In this document: positions 14,174 to 23,387 of the stretch, piece after piece
How the letters are laid out: each line of letters starts with the position of its first letter
Numbering within the stretch: position 1 is the stretch's first letter
Source: Allobosea sp. Root483D1
Lineage (GTDB): Bacteria; Pseudomonadota; Alphaproteobacteria; Rhizobiales; Beijerinckiaceae
Direction: 5' to 3'
Assembly: GCF_001429505.1 (NCBI RefSeq)
Contig: NZ_LMJW01000023.1
Coordinates: 218,148 to 255,169, forward strand
DNA: 37,022 bases
Translations under genes and position numbers: made by a program
Notes under the pieces: model-generated
What the model was told of the DNA's origin: nothing
The model's database searches: none
Seen by the model: the letters and a program-made list of their open reading frames with translations, nothing else

Positions 14174-14683
14174 ATGACGAGCCGTGAAGATCACCTGATG
14201 GACTGGCTGCGTGATGCGCATGCGATGGAACAGCAAGCGGTCACCATGCTGTCCGCCTTAGCAGGCCGCATCCAGAATTATCCCGAGCTCAAGATGAAGA
14301 TCGAAGAGCACCTGTCCGAGACGAAGCGGCAGGCTTCGCAGATTGAGAGCTGTATCGTCAGACGCGGCGGCGATACGTCCACGGTCAAGGATCTCATGGG
14401 CAAGTTCGTTGCTATGGGCCAGGGAATGAGCGGCGCTTTTGCCAGCGACGAAATCATTAAAGGCTCCATGGCCGGTTACACCTTCGAGCATATGGAGATC
14501 GCAGCTTATCGAACCTTGATCGCGGCCTCGGACGCCGTGGGAGATCCGGAGACGAGCGCCGTTTGCGCGCGTATCCTGGGGGAAGAAGAGGCGATGGCAA
14601 GCTGGCTCGCAGACAACCTTCCGGCTGTCACGGCGAAATTCTTGTCTCGTGACGAGGCGCAGGGCGTCGAAGCAAAGCACTGA
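14174..14683 (+). CDS. DUF892 (YciE/YciF family) ferritin-like protein
   Basis: The 169-residue protein is all-helical with the DUF892 pattern. Helix 1 is LRDAHAMEQQAVTMLSALAG, helix 2 LKMKIEEHLSETKRQASQIE, helix 3 around the FEHMEIAAYRTLIAASD segment, helix 4 EEEAMASWLADNLPAVT. Conserved Glu/His positions (AMEQQ, EEHLSET, EHMEIAAY, EEEAMA) could bind a di-iron centre, as in ferritin-like relatives. ATG 14174 begins where the similarity begins; the frame is open to 14102. YciE/YciF proteins are stress-induced in enterobacteria and rhizobia. A GGAAC at 14064-14068 has only a poor -10 (GTA) at the right distance. Confidence 0.9.
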   Translation: MTSREDHLMDWLRDAHAMEQQAVTMLSALAGRIQNYPELKMKIEEHLSETKRQASQIESCIVRRGGDTSTVKDLMGKFVAMGQGMSGAFASDEIIKGSMAGYTFEHMEIAAYRTLIAASDAVGDPETSAVCARILGEEEAMASWLADNLPAVTAKFLSRDEAQGVEAKH

Positions 14684-14725
14684 CGCCACGAGCATGTTTC
14701 GCAGATAATTCCCGGCGGATATTGC

Positions 14726-15820
14726 CTAGCTTGCCAGTTGGTCCGTCGGGACTCTTATCTGCACGACGAGTCCGCTATCGGGCCAGCGCCTTTCTATGTT
14801 GGCCCCAAGAGATATCTCGATGCTTTTTTCGAGACGACTGCCAAAGCCTTGGCTTGACGGCGGCTCGGCTACGATTTCGCAGTGTTCCATCCAGGTGACA
14901 CTGACCTCGCGCTCCTTTGCAACAACATCAATGGCGAGGCGACCATCGGGTTCCGATAAACAGCCGTACTTGGCAGCGTTCGTGGCAAGCTCATGAAAAA
15001 GAAGCGCCACATGTGTCAGCGCCCGTACGCCCACCGATGGGTCATCTCCCGAGATGACGATTTCCTGATGACCCTCATAGGGCTCCAGGATCGTTTTGAC
15101 CAAGGTAAGAAGGGTCGTGGTTTGACCCTCAAGGCCATCGCCCTGCCAGTCCGGCATGGTGAGTTCGTGCGCTCTCGAAAGCGCCGCGATGCGCTCGTGA
15201 ATGCTTCTTGTGACGGTGAGAACGTCCCCACCCGACCGCGCGCTAAGCGAGACGATACCTGCCGTGAGGGCAAAGAGATTCTTCACCCTGTGCTGCATTT
15301 CGCCATAGAGAAGCTTTTGCTTCTCCTGGGCGAGACGTCGCTCGGTTATATCGCGCGCAATCTTGGACGCTCCGACAATCACTCCTTGCGCATTTCGCAC
15401 CGGAGAGATCGTCAATGAGATATCGACAATGCTTCCATCCTTGCGGCGCCGAACTGTCTCGAAATGCTCGACGCGCTGCCCCTGCCGGATTTCCGCCAGG
15501 ATCGCCGGCTCTTCATCAAGCCGGTCATCGGGAATAAGAATGGTAATCGACTTGCCGATCACCTCGTCGGCCGAATAGCCGAACAGGCGCGTCGCCCCTG
15601 CATTCCAAGTGCGGATGTTCGCGTTGAGATCTTTGCTGATAATTGCGTCTGTCGATCCGTTGATGATCGCCACCAGCCAGTCGCGGGGATCCGGGTCGCC
15701 TTCGATCTTCACAATGACAGGCTCACGGTCCGGCGCGACACTTGGCTCGCTCGCTCGCCGGGCAAGACCGAACGATTCGCGTTTCAACCCTTTGGTGCTT
15801 TCATCACCTAGCGTGGTCAC
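14726..15820 (-). CDS. PAS-domain HWE-type sensor histidine kinase
   Basis: GTG 15820 is chosen because GGAGGG lies five bases upstream; an in-frame ATG at 15832 contains that same site and has none of its own. Residues ~47-165 form a PAS domain with its C-terminal PAC motif (GASKIARDITERR). The H-box EMQHRVKNLFAL carries the phosphoacceptor His (~H177). The N-box HELATNAAKYGCLS and the WME motif mark the HWE kinase class; a GFGS motif follows. No transmembrane segment or signal peptide is seen, so it is cytosolic. HWE/HisKA_2 kinases often feed the alphaproteobacterial general stress pathway. The receiver gene at 15905 lies directly upstream on the same strand. Confidence 0.9.
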   Translation of the reverse strand: MTTLGDESTKGLKRESFGLARRASEPSVAPDREPVIVKIEGDPDPRDWLVAIINGSTDAIISKDLNANIRTWNAGATRLFGYSADEVIGKSITILIPDDRLDEEPAILAEIRQGQRVEHFETVRRRKDGSIVDISLTISPVRNAQGVIVGASKIARDITERRLAQEKQKLLYGEMQHRVKNLFALTAGIVSLSARSGGDVLTVTRSIHERIAALSRAHELTMPDWQGDGLEGQTTTLLTLVKTILEPYEGHQEIVISGDDPSVGVRALTHVALLFHELATNAAKYGCLSEPDGRLAIDVVAKEREVSVTWMEHCEIVAEPPSSQGFGSRLEKSIEISLGANIERRWPDSGLVVQIRVPTDQLAS

Positions 15821-15904
15821 TTTTCCCTCCATAACGGGCGTGCACCGGATGCACTATAGTAACAGCCGTTTTTGCGGTGATACGCGCGGCGATGTTGCCC
15901 GAGC

Positions 15905-16348
15905 CTATTCGGAATGCGCCTGTGCATCGCCAGCACCATCGCGGTTTTGATAGTAGGTCTTGAGAAGCCTGAGGAGTTCTTCGGCCTGGTACGGTTTCTG
16001 CAGCCAACCGATTGGTGAAGCCGGTGCGGCTCGACTTCGCGTGTCGGTGTCCGCATGCGCAGACGCAAAAATCGAACGAATGCCAAGGGTTGAATACAAC
16101 TCGATGGCGGCGTCCACACCGTCTCGGCGCCCGGCTAGACGAATGTCCATGATCGCGAGATCGGGCTTTTCCGACTTAGCGATTGCGATCGCTTCTTCGG
16201 CGGTGATCGCCGTTCCGACGACCTCGATGCCTGCCTCCATCAATCGATATTCGAGCTCCATGGCGATTAGAAATTCGTCTTCGACGATGAGAATTCGTGC
16301 CTGCACGCTGCTGTCGAACTCGGCATCTTCCGGCTTCAGCCCCGGCAT
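15905..16348 (-). CDS. Single-domain response regulator
   Basis: This 147-residue protein is one receiver domain without output domain. The acidic pocket is ILIVEDE, the phosphoacceptor Asp is D68 in AIMDIRL, and the conserved Lys is K118 in WLQKPY, all intact. The start has GAGGG upstream of ATG 16348. It lies between two HWE/HisKA_2 kinase genes on the same strand, 34 bases after the upstream kinase, so it probably receives phosphate from one or both. Receiver-only proteins act by protein contact or as phosphate sinks. Confidence 0.92.
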   Translation of the reverse strand: MPGLKPEDAEFDSSVQARILIVEDEFLIAMELEYRLMEAGIEVVGTAITAEEAIAIAKSEKPDLAIMDIRLAGRRDGVDAAIELYSTLGIRSIFASAHADTDTRSRAAPASPIGWLQKPYQAEELLRLLKTYYQNRDGAGDAQAHSE

Positions 16349-16382
16349 CTTTGGCCCTCATCCATCGCGTAAGACGCACAAA

Positions 16383-17777
16383 TTAGTCTCCGGCCTGGGC
16401 GGCAAACACAACTGTGGAGACGGCGCCCGGTCCCGGGGCGACAGAGAAGCTTCCTCGAAGCTGGCGAACGAGGCCCGCCACCAAGCCTGTGCCGGAAGAG
16501 CGCCGTCCCGTTTCCTTATAGTCATATCCGGGGCCGCCATCTCGGACAGTCAGTTCGAAGTTCCCGCCCGAGCGCTTGAACGAAACCCACACCTTGCATC
16601 GGTTTAGTGCGTCGCGGCCGTGTCTTGCCGCATTGGTCAGCAGCTCGTTGAGGATAAGGGCAACCGGCATCGCTATCTCGTTGCGCACCTGATCGTTTGG
16701 GACATCGATGTGAAGGTGAACGTCTTTGGACAAGACCTCGTTGGCACTGGCGCATATCGCCCCGATTAAGCCGGGCGCGTCAGCGCCAACATCGTCTTGC
16801 TTCTGGTACATTGATCGCTGAGCAGCGGCCATTGCGCCAATGCGCTGTCCGGCATCAGTAAGTACGGCTTTGGCTTCCGAGCTCTTCGTTTCGCGCTGGG
16901 CGCCACGTAGCAACCCGTAGAGCATCGCCATGTTGTTTTTGACCCGGTGATTGAGCTCATCAAGCAGGACGCGTTGACGGGCTTCGGCGGATTTACGATC
17001 GGTGATGTCAATCAGCATGTTGATCGCTCCCACCAGATTACCGGCTCCATCCCGCATCGGTGTTGGATAGGGCAAAAACGGAAACATCGATCCGTCCGGG
17101 CGAGCTGCCATCGCCTCCACGCCACGCACGGGGCGATTTTCCTTCAACGCTATGGCCATCGGACATTCGGCGTGCGGAAGTGGCCGCCCATCAGCCGTAT
17201 AGAGACGAAAGGTGACGCACCATTCATCTTCTCCGATCACGGGCTCGCGTCCAGCCAGGTCCGCGGCCGCGCGATTGAAATATGTGATCTTTCCAGCAGC
17301 ATCTGTTGTATACACGGCCGCAGGTAAAGCCTCTAAAATCTGGCGCATTTCGTCTTGCTTTCGCGCAAGCTGGCGGCGCGCTTCAACGACCTCAGTCACG
17401 TCGGTTGTGAAGCAGCGCGTGTGTGCGAATTCGTTGCCTTCAAAGCGGCCGCTGGAGGTGATTTCGACGTGTTTTACCGACCCGTCTTTCGCCAATAGCC
17501 GAGCAGGAAACCGGACGATTTTTTCGCCCGCTGCGAGCCGGTCGAGGATTTCCGAGATCGTTGCCTGGTCGGCGTGAAATTCAGAAATCGGCCTGCCGAC
17601 ATATTCGTCGTGTGTGTATCCCAGGAGCTCCAACTCGGCACGGTTCGCACCGACGATCGTCCCATCCCTTCCGACCAGGTGAAGAGCGAGCGCACCGTTC
17701 TCGAAAAAGTCCTCGTAATCCTGTTCTGTGAGGCGTGGGCTGGAGACGCGTATTGCGGCGTGTTCGGTATTACCCAT
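16383..17777 (-). CDS. Dual-PAS HisKA_2/HWE sensor histidine kinase
   Basis: The 464-residue kinase has two PAS domains (~20-130 and ~145-262, the second ending NMLIDITDRK). The dimerisation helix carries the phosphoacceptor H277 in LNHRVKNNMA. The ATPase part has N-box LNELLTNAARHG, G1 box DGGPGYD and G2 box SSGTGLVAGLV. The DGGPG and LNHRVKNN forms fit HisKA_2. No membrane segment is seen; PAS domains likely sense a cytosolic signal. It heads a same-strand set kinase-receiver-kinase, with an EcfG-like promoter at 17843-17819, so stress signalling may amplify its own kinases. Confidence 0.92.
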   Translation of the reverse strand: MGNTEHAAIRVSSPRLTEQDYEDFFENGALALHLVGRDGTIVGANRAELELLGYTHDEYVGRPISEFHADQATISEILDRLAAGEKIVRFPARLLAKDGSVKHVEITSSGRFEGNEFAHTRCFTTDVTEVVEARRQLARKQDEMRQILEALPAAVYTTDAAGKITYFNRAAADLAGREPVIGEDEWCVTFRLYTADGRPLPHAECPMAIALKENRPVRGVEAMAARPDGSMFPFLPYPTPMRDGAGNLVGAINMLIDITDRKSAEARQRVLLDELNHRVKNNMAMLYGLLRGAQRETKSSEAKAVLTDAGQRIGAMAAAQRSMYQKQDDVGADAPGLIGAICASANEVLSKDVHLHIDVPNDQVRNEIAMPVALILNELLTNAARHGRDALNRCKVWVSFKRSGGNFELTVRDGGPGYDYKETGRRSSGTGLVAGLVRQLRGSFSVAPGPGAVSTVVFAAQAGD

Positions 17778-17818
17778 CGCATCACTCTCGCACCGGCATA
17801 AAATGCGCCGACGTCTGA

Positions 17819-17843
17819 AACTGTGCTGGCCAGCTTTTGTTCC
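17819..17843 (-). promoter_or_regulatory. EcfG-type promoter upstream of the dual-PAS kinase
   Basis: Minus strand: GGAAC (17843-17839), 17-base spacer, GTT (17821-17819). It lies 41 bases before ATG 17777 and could drive the kinase-receiver-kinase set. Confidence 0.6.
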
Positions 17844-17910
17844 AAATGGAATTTAATCAGCTGTAAGCAATCTCGGCCTGCTTCCACCCGTTTGCCGGGC
17901 GGCTGCTGCG

Positions 17911-18175
17911 TCAGATTGGCCCGAGGGGTTCCGAGCGTTCAATTGTCGACTCGAAGCTCCAGGATAGCGTCGCCACTCTGGCGCCCTCCATCTCGATAAG
18001 GACGAGCTCGACTTCGGCGAAAGCGCTGCGAAAGCCGCTGATGACGGCGGTGAGGACGCCGGAATAGGCGGCCGACGCGACATAGCCGATCAAGGCGCCG
18101 CTCCTCGGCCACGGCCACGAAATAGCGCAGATGGCGCAGCTCGAAGGAGGGCCCGTCCGAAGGCCTGCCGTTCAC
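17911..18175 (-). pseudogene. LysR-family regulator with most of the DNA-binding domain deleted
   Basis: From GTG 18175 the frame reads NGRPSDGPSFELRHLRYF and VAVAEE. It then jumps, with a frame change near 18090, to IGYVASAAYSGVLTAVISGF and AEVELVLIEMEGA, ending at 17911. The first part equals the start of the intact LysR at 25178-26113 (LELRHLRYFLATADE). The second equals the beginning of its effector domain (IAIGYVSSAAYSGALT). About 80-90 residues, including the helix-turn-helix, are missing, and the effector domain is cut after ~50 residues. It sits just downstream of the ABC transporter, opposite end to the intact paralogue. Confidence 0.85.
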
Positions 18176-18302
18176 GGGCGCATCCCTTCGGCCCGCGCCG
18201 GTGCGGCACCATGCGGAGCTTTCCGTGCGGGTGACGAGGCAAACGGCATGATCGATCAGTAACGGAACCCGCGTTTCTTGTCCCCCTGCCCTCCTCGGGA
18301 CG

Positions 18303-19928
18303 TCAAGCGACCGCGGCGACCTTTCGGGCAAAACCCGGCACCGCCGCCAGCAATTCGCGGGTATAGGCCTCCTCCGGCGCCTCGAAGACGCGCTGGGCCG
18401 GGCCGATCTCGACGATCCGCCCGCGCTGCATCACCGCGATCCGGTCGCAGATGTTCGAGGCGACGCGCAGGTCGTGCGTTACGAAGATCATGGCGAAGCC
18501 GATCCGGCGCTGCAGCTCCTCGAACAGCCGCAGCACCTGGGCCTGCACCGAGACGTCGAGGGCGGAGACGGCCTCGTCGGCGACGATGACCGAAGGCTCC
18601 ATCGCCAGCGCCCGGGCGATGCAGATGCGCTGGCGCTGCCCGCCGGAGAACTCGTGCGGAAAGCGATCGAGCGCATCGCGCCTCAGGCCGACGAGCTCCA
18701 TCAGGTCCTCGGCGCGCTTTACCGCCTCGCCGACCGAAAGCCCGTGCTGGACCGGTCCCTCGATCAGCGACTGGCCGATCCGCCGGCGCGGATTGAGCGA
18801 TTTATAGGGGTCCTGGAAGACCATCTGGATATGGCGGCGCATTTGGAGCAGCGCTGAGCCGGCGAGGCCGGCGATGTCCTGCCCCTGGAACAGGATGCGG
18901 CCGGAATCCGGCGTCTCGAAGCGCAGCAGCGTCTTTGCGAGGCTGGTCTTGCCGGAACCCGACTCGCCGACGACGCCCAGCGTCTCGCCGGGCGCCAGGC
19001 TGAAGGAGACCGTGTCGAGCGCGCGGGTCTCGCGTTTGGCGCCGAGGAAACTGGTGCTGCGATAGGTCAGTGACAGCCCTTCAACGGCGAGGACGGCGGC
19101 CTCGCGTCGCTCCGGCTCCGGGCGGTATCGGAAACGCGGCACGGCTTCGATCAGCGCGCGCGTATAGGGATGCTCCGGTGCCGCCAGAACCTTGTCCGGC
19201 GTGCCACGCTCGACGACCTCGCCCTGCTGCATCACCACGACATGGTCGGCGATGTCGGCGACCACGCCGAAATCATGCGTGATCATCAGCACGCCGCTGT
19301 CGTGCTTGGTCAGAAGCTCGCGCAGGAGCCGCAGGATCTGGGCCTGGGTGGTGACGTCGAGCGCCGTCGTCGGCTCGTCGGCGATGATCAGCGCCGGCTC
19401 CAGAGCGAGCGCCATCGCGATCATCACCCGCTGGCGCTGGCCGCCGGAGAGCTGATGTGGATAGGCCCTCGCCAGCCTGTCCGGGTCCGGCAACTGCACA
19501 TCCGCCATCAGCTCGACGACCCGCGCCTCGATCTGCCTGTGGTCCATCTGCGGCCGGTGGATGCGCAGCACCTCGGCGATCTGCTCGCCGACCCGCATCA
19601 CCGGGTTGAGCGCGGTCAACGGCTCCTGGAAGATCATCGCGATCCGGTTGCCGCGCAATTCGCACAGACGCGCCGGAGACGCCGCCGCAATGTCCTCACC
19701 CTCCAGATGGATCGCTCCGCCAGTGATGCGCAGCACCTTCTCGGGCAGCAGGCGCATCACGGCGGCGGCGGTCACCGATTTCCCCGAGCCGGACTCGCCT
19801 ACGACGCAGACGATCTGCTTGCGATGGACCTCGAGCGAGACGTCATGGACCGCATGCTTCCGGTCGAGCCCCTCGGGCAGCGCGACGCTGAGGTTTTCGA
19901 TGCGCAGGATCGGTTCTGACACGGTCAT
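18303..19928 (-). CDS. Fused double-ATPase subunit of a peptide/glutathione-type ABC importer
   Basis: Two ABC ATPase units are fused in 541 residues, as in GsiA of the glutathione importer (DppD plus DppF). Unit 1: Walker A GESGSGKS (44-51), signature LSGGQRQR (160-167), Walker B IIADEPTTALD. Unit 2: Walker A GESGSGKT (321-328), signature FSGGQRQR (428-434), Walker B VIVADEAVSALD. Both keep the H-loop THD. The HPYTRALIEAVP end of unit 1 is typical of oligopeptide transporters. It powers import at the inner membrane. Its start overlaps the dppC-type gene by four bases (ATGA). It is the last gene of the ggt-transporter operon. Confidence 0.95.
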   Translation of the reverse strand: MTVSEPILRIENLSVALPEGLDRKHAVHDVSLEVHRKQIVCVVGESGSGKSVTAAAVMRLLPEKVLRITGGAIHLEGEDIAAASPARLCELRGNRIAMIFQEPLTALNPVMRVGEQIAEVLRIHRPQMDHRQIEARVVELMADVQLPDPDRLARAYPHQLSGGQRQRVMIAMALALEPALIIADEPTTALDVTTQAQILRLLRELLTKHDSGVLMITHDFGVVADIADHVVVMQQGEVVERGTPDKVLAAPEHPYTRALIEAVPRFRYRPEPERREAAVLAVEGLSLTYRSTSFLGAKRETRALDTVSFSLAPGETLGVVGESGSGKTSLAKTLLRFETPDSGRILFQGQDIAGLAGSALLQMRRHIQMVFQDPYKSLNPRRRIGQSLIEGPVQHGLSVGEAVKRAEDLMELVGLRRDALDRFPHEFSGGQRQRICIARALAMEPSVIVADEAVSALDVSVQAQVLRLFEELQRRIGFAMIFVTHDLRVASNICDRIAVMQRGRIVEIGPAQRVFEAPEEAYTRELLAAVPGFARKVAAVA

Positions 19929-20806
19929 GACGACACCTTCGCGGCACGGGAGAGCCGAGGATCGAGCCGGTCGCGCAGGCCGTCGCCGAGCAGGTTCACG
20001 GCCATGACGGTGACGGCAAGGAAGAGACCCGGTGCGATGATCGTCCAGGGCGCGCGCTGGAAGACGGCACGCCCCTCGGCTAGTACATTGCCCCAGCTGG
20101 GAATGTCCGGCGGGAAGCCGACGCCAAGGAAGCCGAGCACGGCTTCGGACAGGATCGCAGCGGCGAACATATAGGTCGTCTGGACGATCAGCGGTGCGAT
20201 GCAGCTCGGCAGGATATGGCGCAGCAGGACGAGGCGGGCCGGAATGCCGAGCCCTTCGGCGGCACGGACGTAAGACTCCTCGCGCACGCTGAGCACGACG
20301 GCACGCACCAGCCGCGTCACGCGCGGGATCTCGGCGAAGGTGATCGCCGCGACGATAGTGAAGAGGCTCGGGCCGACCAGCGAGACCAGCGCCACGGCGA
20401 AGAGAATGCCGGGGATCGCCATGATGCCGTCCATGACCCGCATCACGACCGGATCGAGCCAGCGCAGATAGCCGGTCAGCAGCCCGATCACGGTACCGAT
20501 GGCGGCGCCGGCGAGCGCCGCGAACAGACCGACCAGCAGCGAAATCCGGCCGCCATGCAGCACGAGCGCAAAGACGTCCCGCCCGAGCGCGTCGGTGCCG
20601 AACCAGAACTCGCTGCCTGGCGGGCGCAGCCGCAGGCGCGGGCGGATCAGGAAGGGGTCGCCGCCGGTGATCAGCCCGGCAAAGACCGCCGACAACGCAA
20701 TGGCCAGCAGAAGTGCGCCGCTGAACAAGGCGACACGGTTGGTCAGCAGCGCGTCGATCAGGATGCCGCGCCGCGCCAGAGAAGGAGCCTGTCCGTTTGC
20801 CGACAT
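19925..20806 (-). CDS. ABC transporter permease, DppC/GsiD type
   Basis: The 293-residue inner-membrane permease has the N-terminal OppC-type segment (NRVALFSGALLLAIAL), the hallmark FGTDALGRDVF (69-79), about six membrane spans, and the EAA-like coupling loop (ESYVRAAEGLGIPARLVLLR, ~177-196) that touches the ATPase. ATG 20806 is the first in-frame ATG after the dppB-type stop; the same frame is open far upstream (to 21874), but that part is antisense-type sequence overlapping the permease gene before it. The gene follows the DppB-type gene by 8 bases and overlaps the ATPase gene. Confidence 0.95.
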   Translation of the reverse strand: MSANGQAPSLARRGILIDALLTNRVALFSGALLLAIALSAVFAGLITGGDPFLIRPRLRLRPPGSEFWFGTDALGRDVFALVLHGGRISLLVGLFAALAGAAIGTVIGLLTGYLRWLDPVVMRVMDGIMAIPGILFAVALVSLVGPSLFTIVAAITFAEIPRVTRLVRAVVLSVREESYVRAAEGLGIPARLVLLRHILPSCIAPLIVQTTYMFAAAILSEAVLGFLGVGFPPDIPSWGNVLAEGRAVFQRAPWTIIAPGLFLAVTVMAVNLLGDGLRDRLDPRLSRAAKVSS

Positions 20807-20814
20807 GACAGGCC

Positions 20815-21756
20815 TCAATACCGGATGCGGGGATCGACGATCACATAGGCGATGTCGATCAGGAGGTTCACGCCGACATAGATCAGCGCGAAGAACAGCA
20901 TCAGGCCCTGCACGACGGGATAGTCGCGGGCGAGAATGGCATCGATCGTCAATCGCCCGACGCCGGGCAGGTTGAAGACGCTTTCGGTCACGACGACGCC
21001 GCTGATCAGCAAGGCGATGCCGAGCCCGATCACGGTGATGATCGGCACCGCGGCGTTGGGCAGGGCATGGCGCCAGAGCACGCGGCGCTCGACATTGCCT
21101 TTGGCGCGGGCGGTCCGCACGAAGTCCTCGCCGAGCACTTCCAGCAGGCTGGAGCGGGTGACGCGCGAGATCAGCGCCATGAAGACCAGCGCCAGCGTGA
21201 TCGACGGCAAGGCAAGATGGCGCAGTGCGGCGAGCGGATCGGCGAAGGGGCTGACATAGCCCTGCACCGGGAAGATGTCCGCCTTCACCGAGAGCAGCAG
21301 GATCAGGATGTAGCCGATCACGAAGGCCGGCACCGAGAAGCCGACGACCGAGAGCATCATCACCGCCCGGTCGATCCAGCTGTTGTGCCGCCAGGCGGCG
21401 ATGGCGCCGAGCGGCACCGCCACCACGACCGTGATCAGGATGGCGCTGAGAGCCAGCACCAGGGTGGGCTCCAGCCGGTCGAAGATCAGGGTCAGGACGG
21501 GGATCTTGGAGAGCACCGAGGTGCCGAGATTGCCGCGCACGATCTCGCCGAGCCAGGCGAGGTATTGCATGACGAGGGGGCGATCGAGCCCCATCTCGGC
21601 ACGAATGCGGGCGAGCGCCTCGGGCCCGGCAGTCTCGCCGGCGATGATCAGCGCGGGATCGCCGGGGCTCAGCCGCAGCAGCAGGAAGACGATGGTGGCG
21701 ACGACGAGCATCACCGGCACCGCCATCGCGATCCTCAGGGCGACAAGCCTGAGCAT
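20815..21756 (-). CDS. ABC transporter permease, DppB/GsiC type
   Basis: The 313-residue permease starts MLRLVALRIAMAVPVML with the family's LSPGDPA segment at ~29-35. It has about six membrane helices and the EAA loop EDFVRTARAKGNVERRVLWR (~210-229). It closes with the family end YVIVDPRIRY. It pairs with the DppC-type permease to form the translocation pore for peptides. Its ATG shares one base with the stop of the binding-protein gene (TGATG), indicating coupled translation. Confidence 0.95.
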   Translation of the reverse strand: MLRLVALRIAMAVPVMLVVATIVFLLLRLSPGDPALIIAGETAGPEALARIRAEMGLDRPLVMQYLAWLGEIVRGNLGTSVLSKIPVLTLIFDRLEPTLVLALSAILITVVVAVPLGAIAAWRHNSWIDRAVMMLSVVGFSVPAFVIGYILILLLSVKADIFPVQGYVSPFADPLAALRHLALPSITLALVFMALISRVTRSSLLEVLGEDFVRTARAKGNVERRVLWRHALPNAAVPIITVIGLGIALLISGVVVTESVFNLPGVGRLTIDAILARDYPVVQGLMLFFALIYVGVNLLIDIAYVIVDPRIRY

Positions 21757-23333
21757 CAGGCCTTGCCCACGCCCCAGACGACCATGACCGGCGACGGAAC
21801 ATAGCCGGAGACGGTCGAGCGGAAGGTCTCGTAGTCGAAATAGGTGCCGAGCGGGACGTAGAAGACGAGATCATAGGCCCGCTGCTGCATCTCCTCGGCG
21901 ATCGCCTTCTGCTTCGCCGGCTCGGTCTCGCGCTGGTAGCGGCCCTTCAGCGCCTCGGTCTGCGGATCGTCGACGAAGCCAGTATAGGCGACCTTGCCGC
22001 GCGCATCGAAGTTGAGGTTGCCGAGCGGCGAGATCAGGTCGATCCGGTCGAAGACCGCATGCGCCAGATTCCAGCCGCCCTCGGCGACGGGATCAGGCTT
22101 GGCGCGGCGCGCCAGGAAGGCGCTCCATTCCATGGTCTGGATCTCGGAGGGAATGCCGATCTGGCGCAGGAGCTGCTGCGTCATCGGCGCCAGCGGCGCG
22201 AAGGAGGCGATGTCGCCGGGCGTAATGATGACGATCTTCTCGCCCTTATAGCCGGCTTCCTGCAGCAGCGCCTTAGCCTTGGCGATATTGGGCTTGCCGG
22301 TGTCGGGGAAGCCGACGGCGCTTTCCAGCGGCGTGCCGCAGCCGAAGAAGGCGGGGCAGATCTGGTAGGATTCGGGATCGCCGATCGAGGCGTCCATATA
22401 GTCTTGCTGGGTTGCCACCGCCTGGACGGCCTGGCGCATCTTGACGCTGTCGAAGGGTGGCTGCGCCCAGTTGAAGCGGATCGTCGAGGCGTTCGGCCCG
22501 GGCCGGCGGCGGATGACCACGTCTTTGTTGCCCTGCAGCAGCGAGCGCTGGTCAGCGTTCATGTTCTCGAGCAGGTCGATCTCGCCCTTGGCGAGCGCGT
22601 TGATGGCGGTCTGCTTGCTCGGGAACCAGATCACCTCGACCCGGTCGACCTTGACCAGCTTGCCGCCGGCGAGACCATCGGGCGGCTCGGCCCGCGGCAC
22701 ATATTTCTCGTTGCGCTCATAGGCCCAGCTCACGCCGGGGCGGAACTCCGACTGGATGAACTTGAACGGACCGGAGCCGACGACCTCCTCCAGCACCTTG
22801 TCGGGCGCCAGTTCGGCGATGCGCCTGGGCATGATGAAGAGCGGGATCGAGCTCGGTCGAGCGAAACCCTCCAGCATCGGGCCGAACGGCTCCTTCAGCG
22901 AAATCCGGAAGGCCTTGCCGTCGACGGCTTCCATGCCGGCGGTAACCGCGGCAAGGCGCAGGCCGACCACGTCCTTCTTGGCCCAGCGCGCGATCGAGGC
23001 GATGCAGTCCTGCGCCGTGACCGGCTGCCCATCATGGAATGCGAGCCCATCGCGCAGCACGAAGGTCCAGGTGAGCTTGTCGGTGCTGACCGACCACTCC
23101 TTCACCATCTGGGGCTGCGGCCGGTACTGCGCATCGACCGAGAACAGCGTGTCGTAGACCATGAAGGCGTGGTTGCGGGTGATGTAGGCGTTGGTCACCA
23201 CCGGATCGAGCACGCGCAGCGCCGCATGCGGGGCCATGCGCAGGGTCTTCTTCGCCTGCGCGCGGGCTGGGGTCATCGTGGCCAAGAGTGCGCCGGCGGA
23301 GAGGGCCAGCGCATCGCGTCGGTTGATCAGCAT
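21756..23333 (-). CDS. Peptide-type solute-binding protein (SBP family 5)
   Basis: The 525-residue protein carries a signal peptide (~1-26) starting MLINRRDALALSAGALL; the RR makes Tat export possible. The body matches family 5 periplasmic binding proteins (peptide, nickel, glutathione): FVLRDGLAFHDGQPVTAQD, the acidic-helix region, VGSGPFKF, and the C-terminal NLNFDARGK...YVPLGTYFDYETF. ATG 23333 follows AGGAC at proper spacing. It should deliver its ligand to the two permeases. Given the adjacent gamma-glutamyltransferase and a fused ATPase of GsiA type, a glutathione-like or gamma-glutamyl peptide ligand is the best inference. Confidence 0.93.
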   Translation of the reverse strand: MLINRRDALALSAGALLATMTPARAQAKKTLRMAPHAALRVLDPVVTNAYITRNHAFMVYDTLFSVDAQYRPQPQMVKEWSVSTDKLTWTFVLRDGLAFHDGQPVTAQDCIASIARWAKKDVVGLRLAAVTAGMEAVDGKAFRISLKEPFGPMLEGFARPSSIPLFIMPRRIAELAPDKVLEEVVGSGPFKFIQSEFRPGVSWAYERNEKYVPRAEPPDGLAGGKLVKVDRVEVIWFPSKQTAINALAKGEIDLLENMNADQRSLLQGNKDVVIRRRPGPNASTIRFNWAQPPFDSVKMRQAVQAVATQQDYMDASIGDPESYQICPAFFGCGTPLESAVGFPDTGKPNIAKAKALLQEAGYKGEKIVIITPGDIASFAPLAPMTQQLLRQIGIPSEIQTMEWSAFLARRAKPDPVAEGGWNLAHAVFDRIDLISPLGNLNFDARGKVAYTGFVDDPQTEALKGRYQRETEPAKQKAIAEEMQQRAYDLVFYVPLGTYFDYETFRSTVSGYVPSPVMVVWGVGKA

Positions 23334-23387
23334 GTCCTGTTCCCCTTGTTCTCGGGCTTTTCCGCCCGTTCGACTGCTTCTGCGTGT

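Noticed and set aside
20807..21874. Upstream extension of the DppC-type frame
   Set aside because: The added ~356 residues overlap the DppB-type gene in another frame and are not protein-like; the family start fits ATG 20806.
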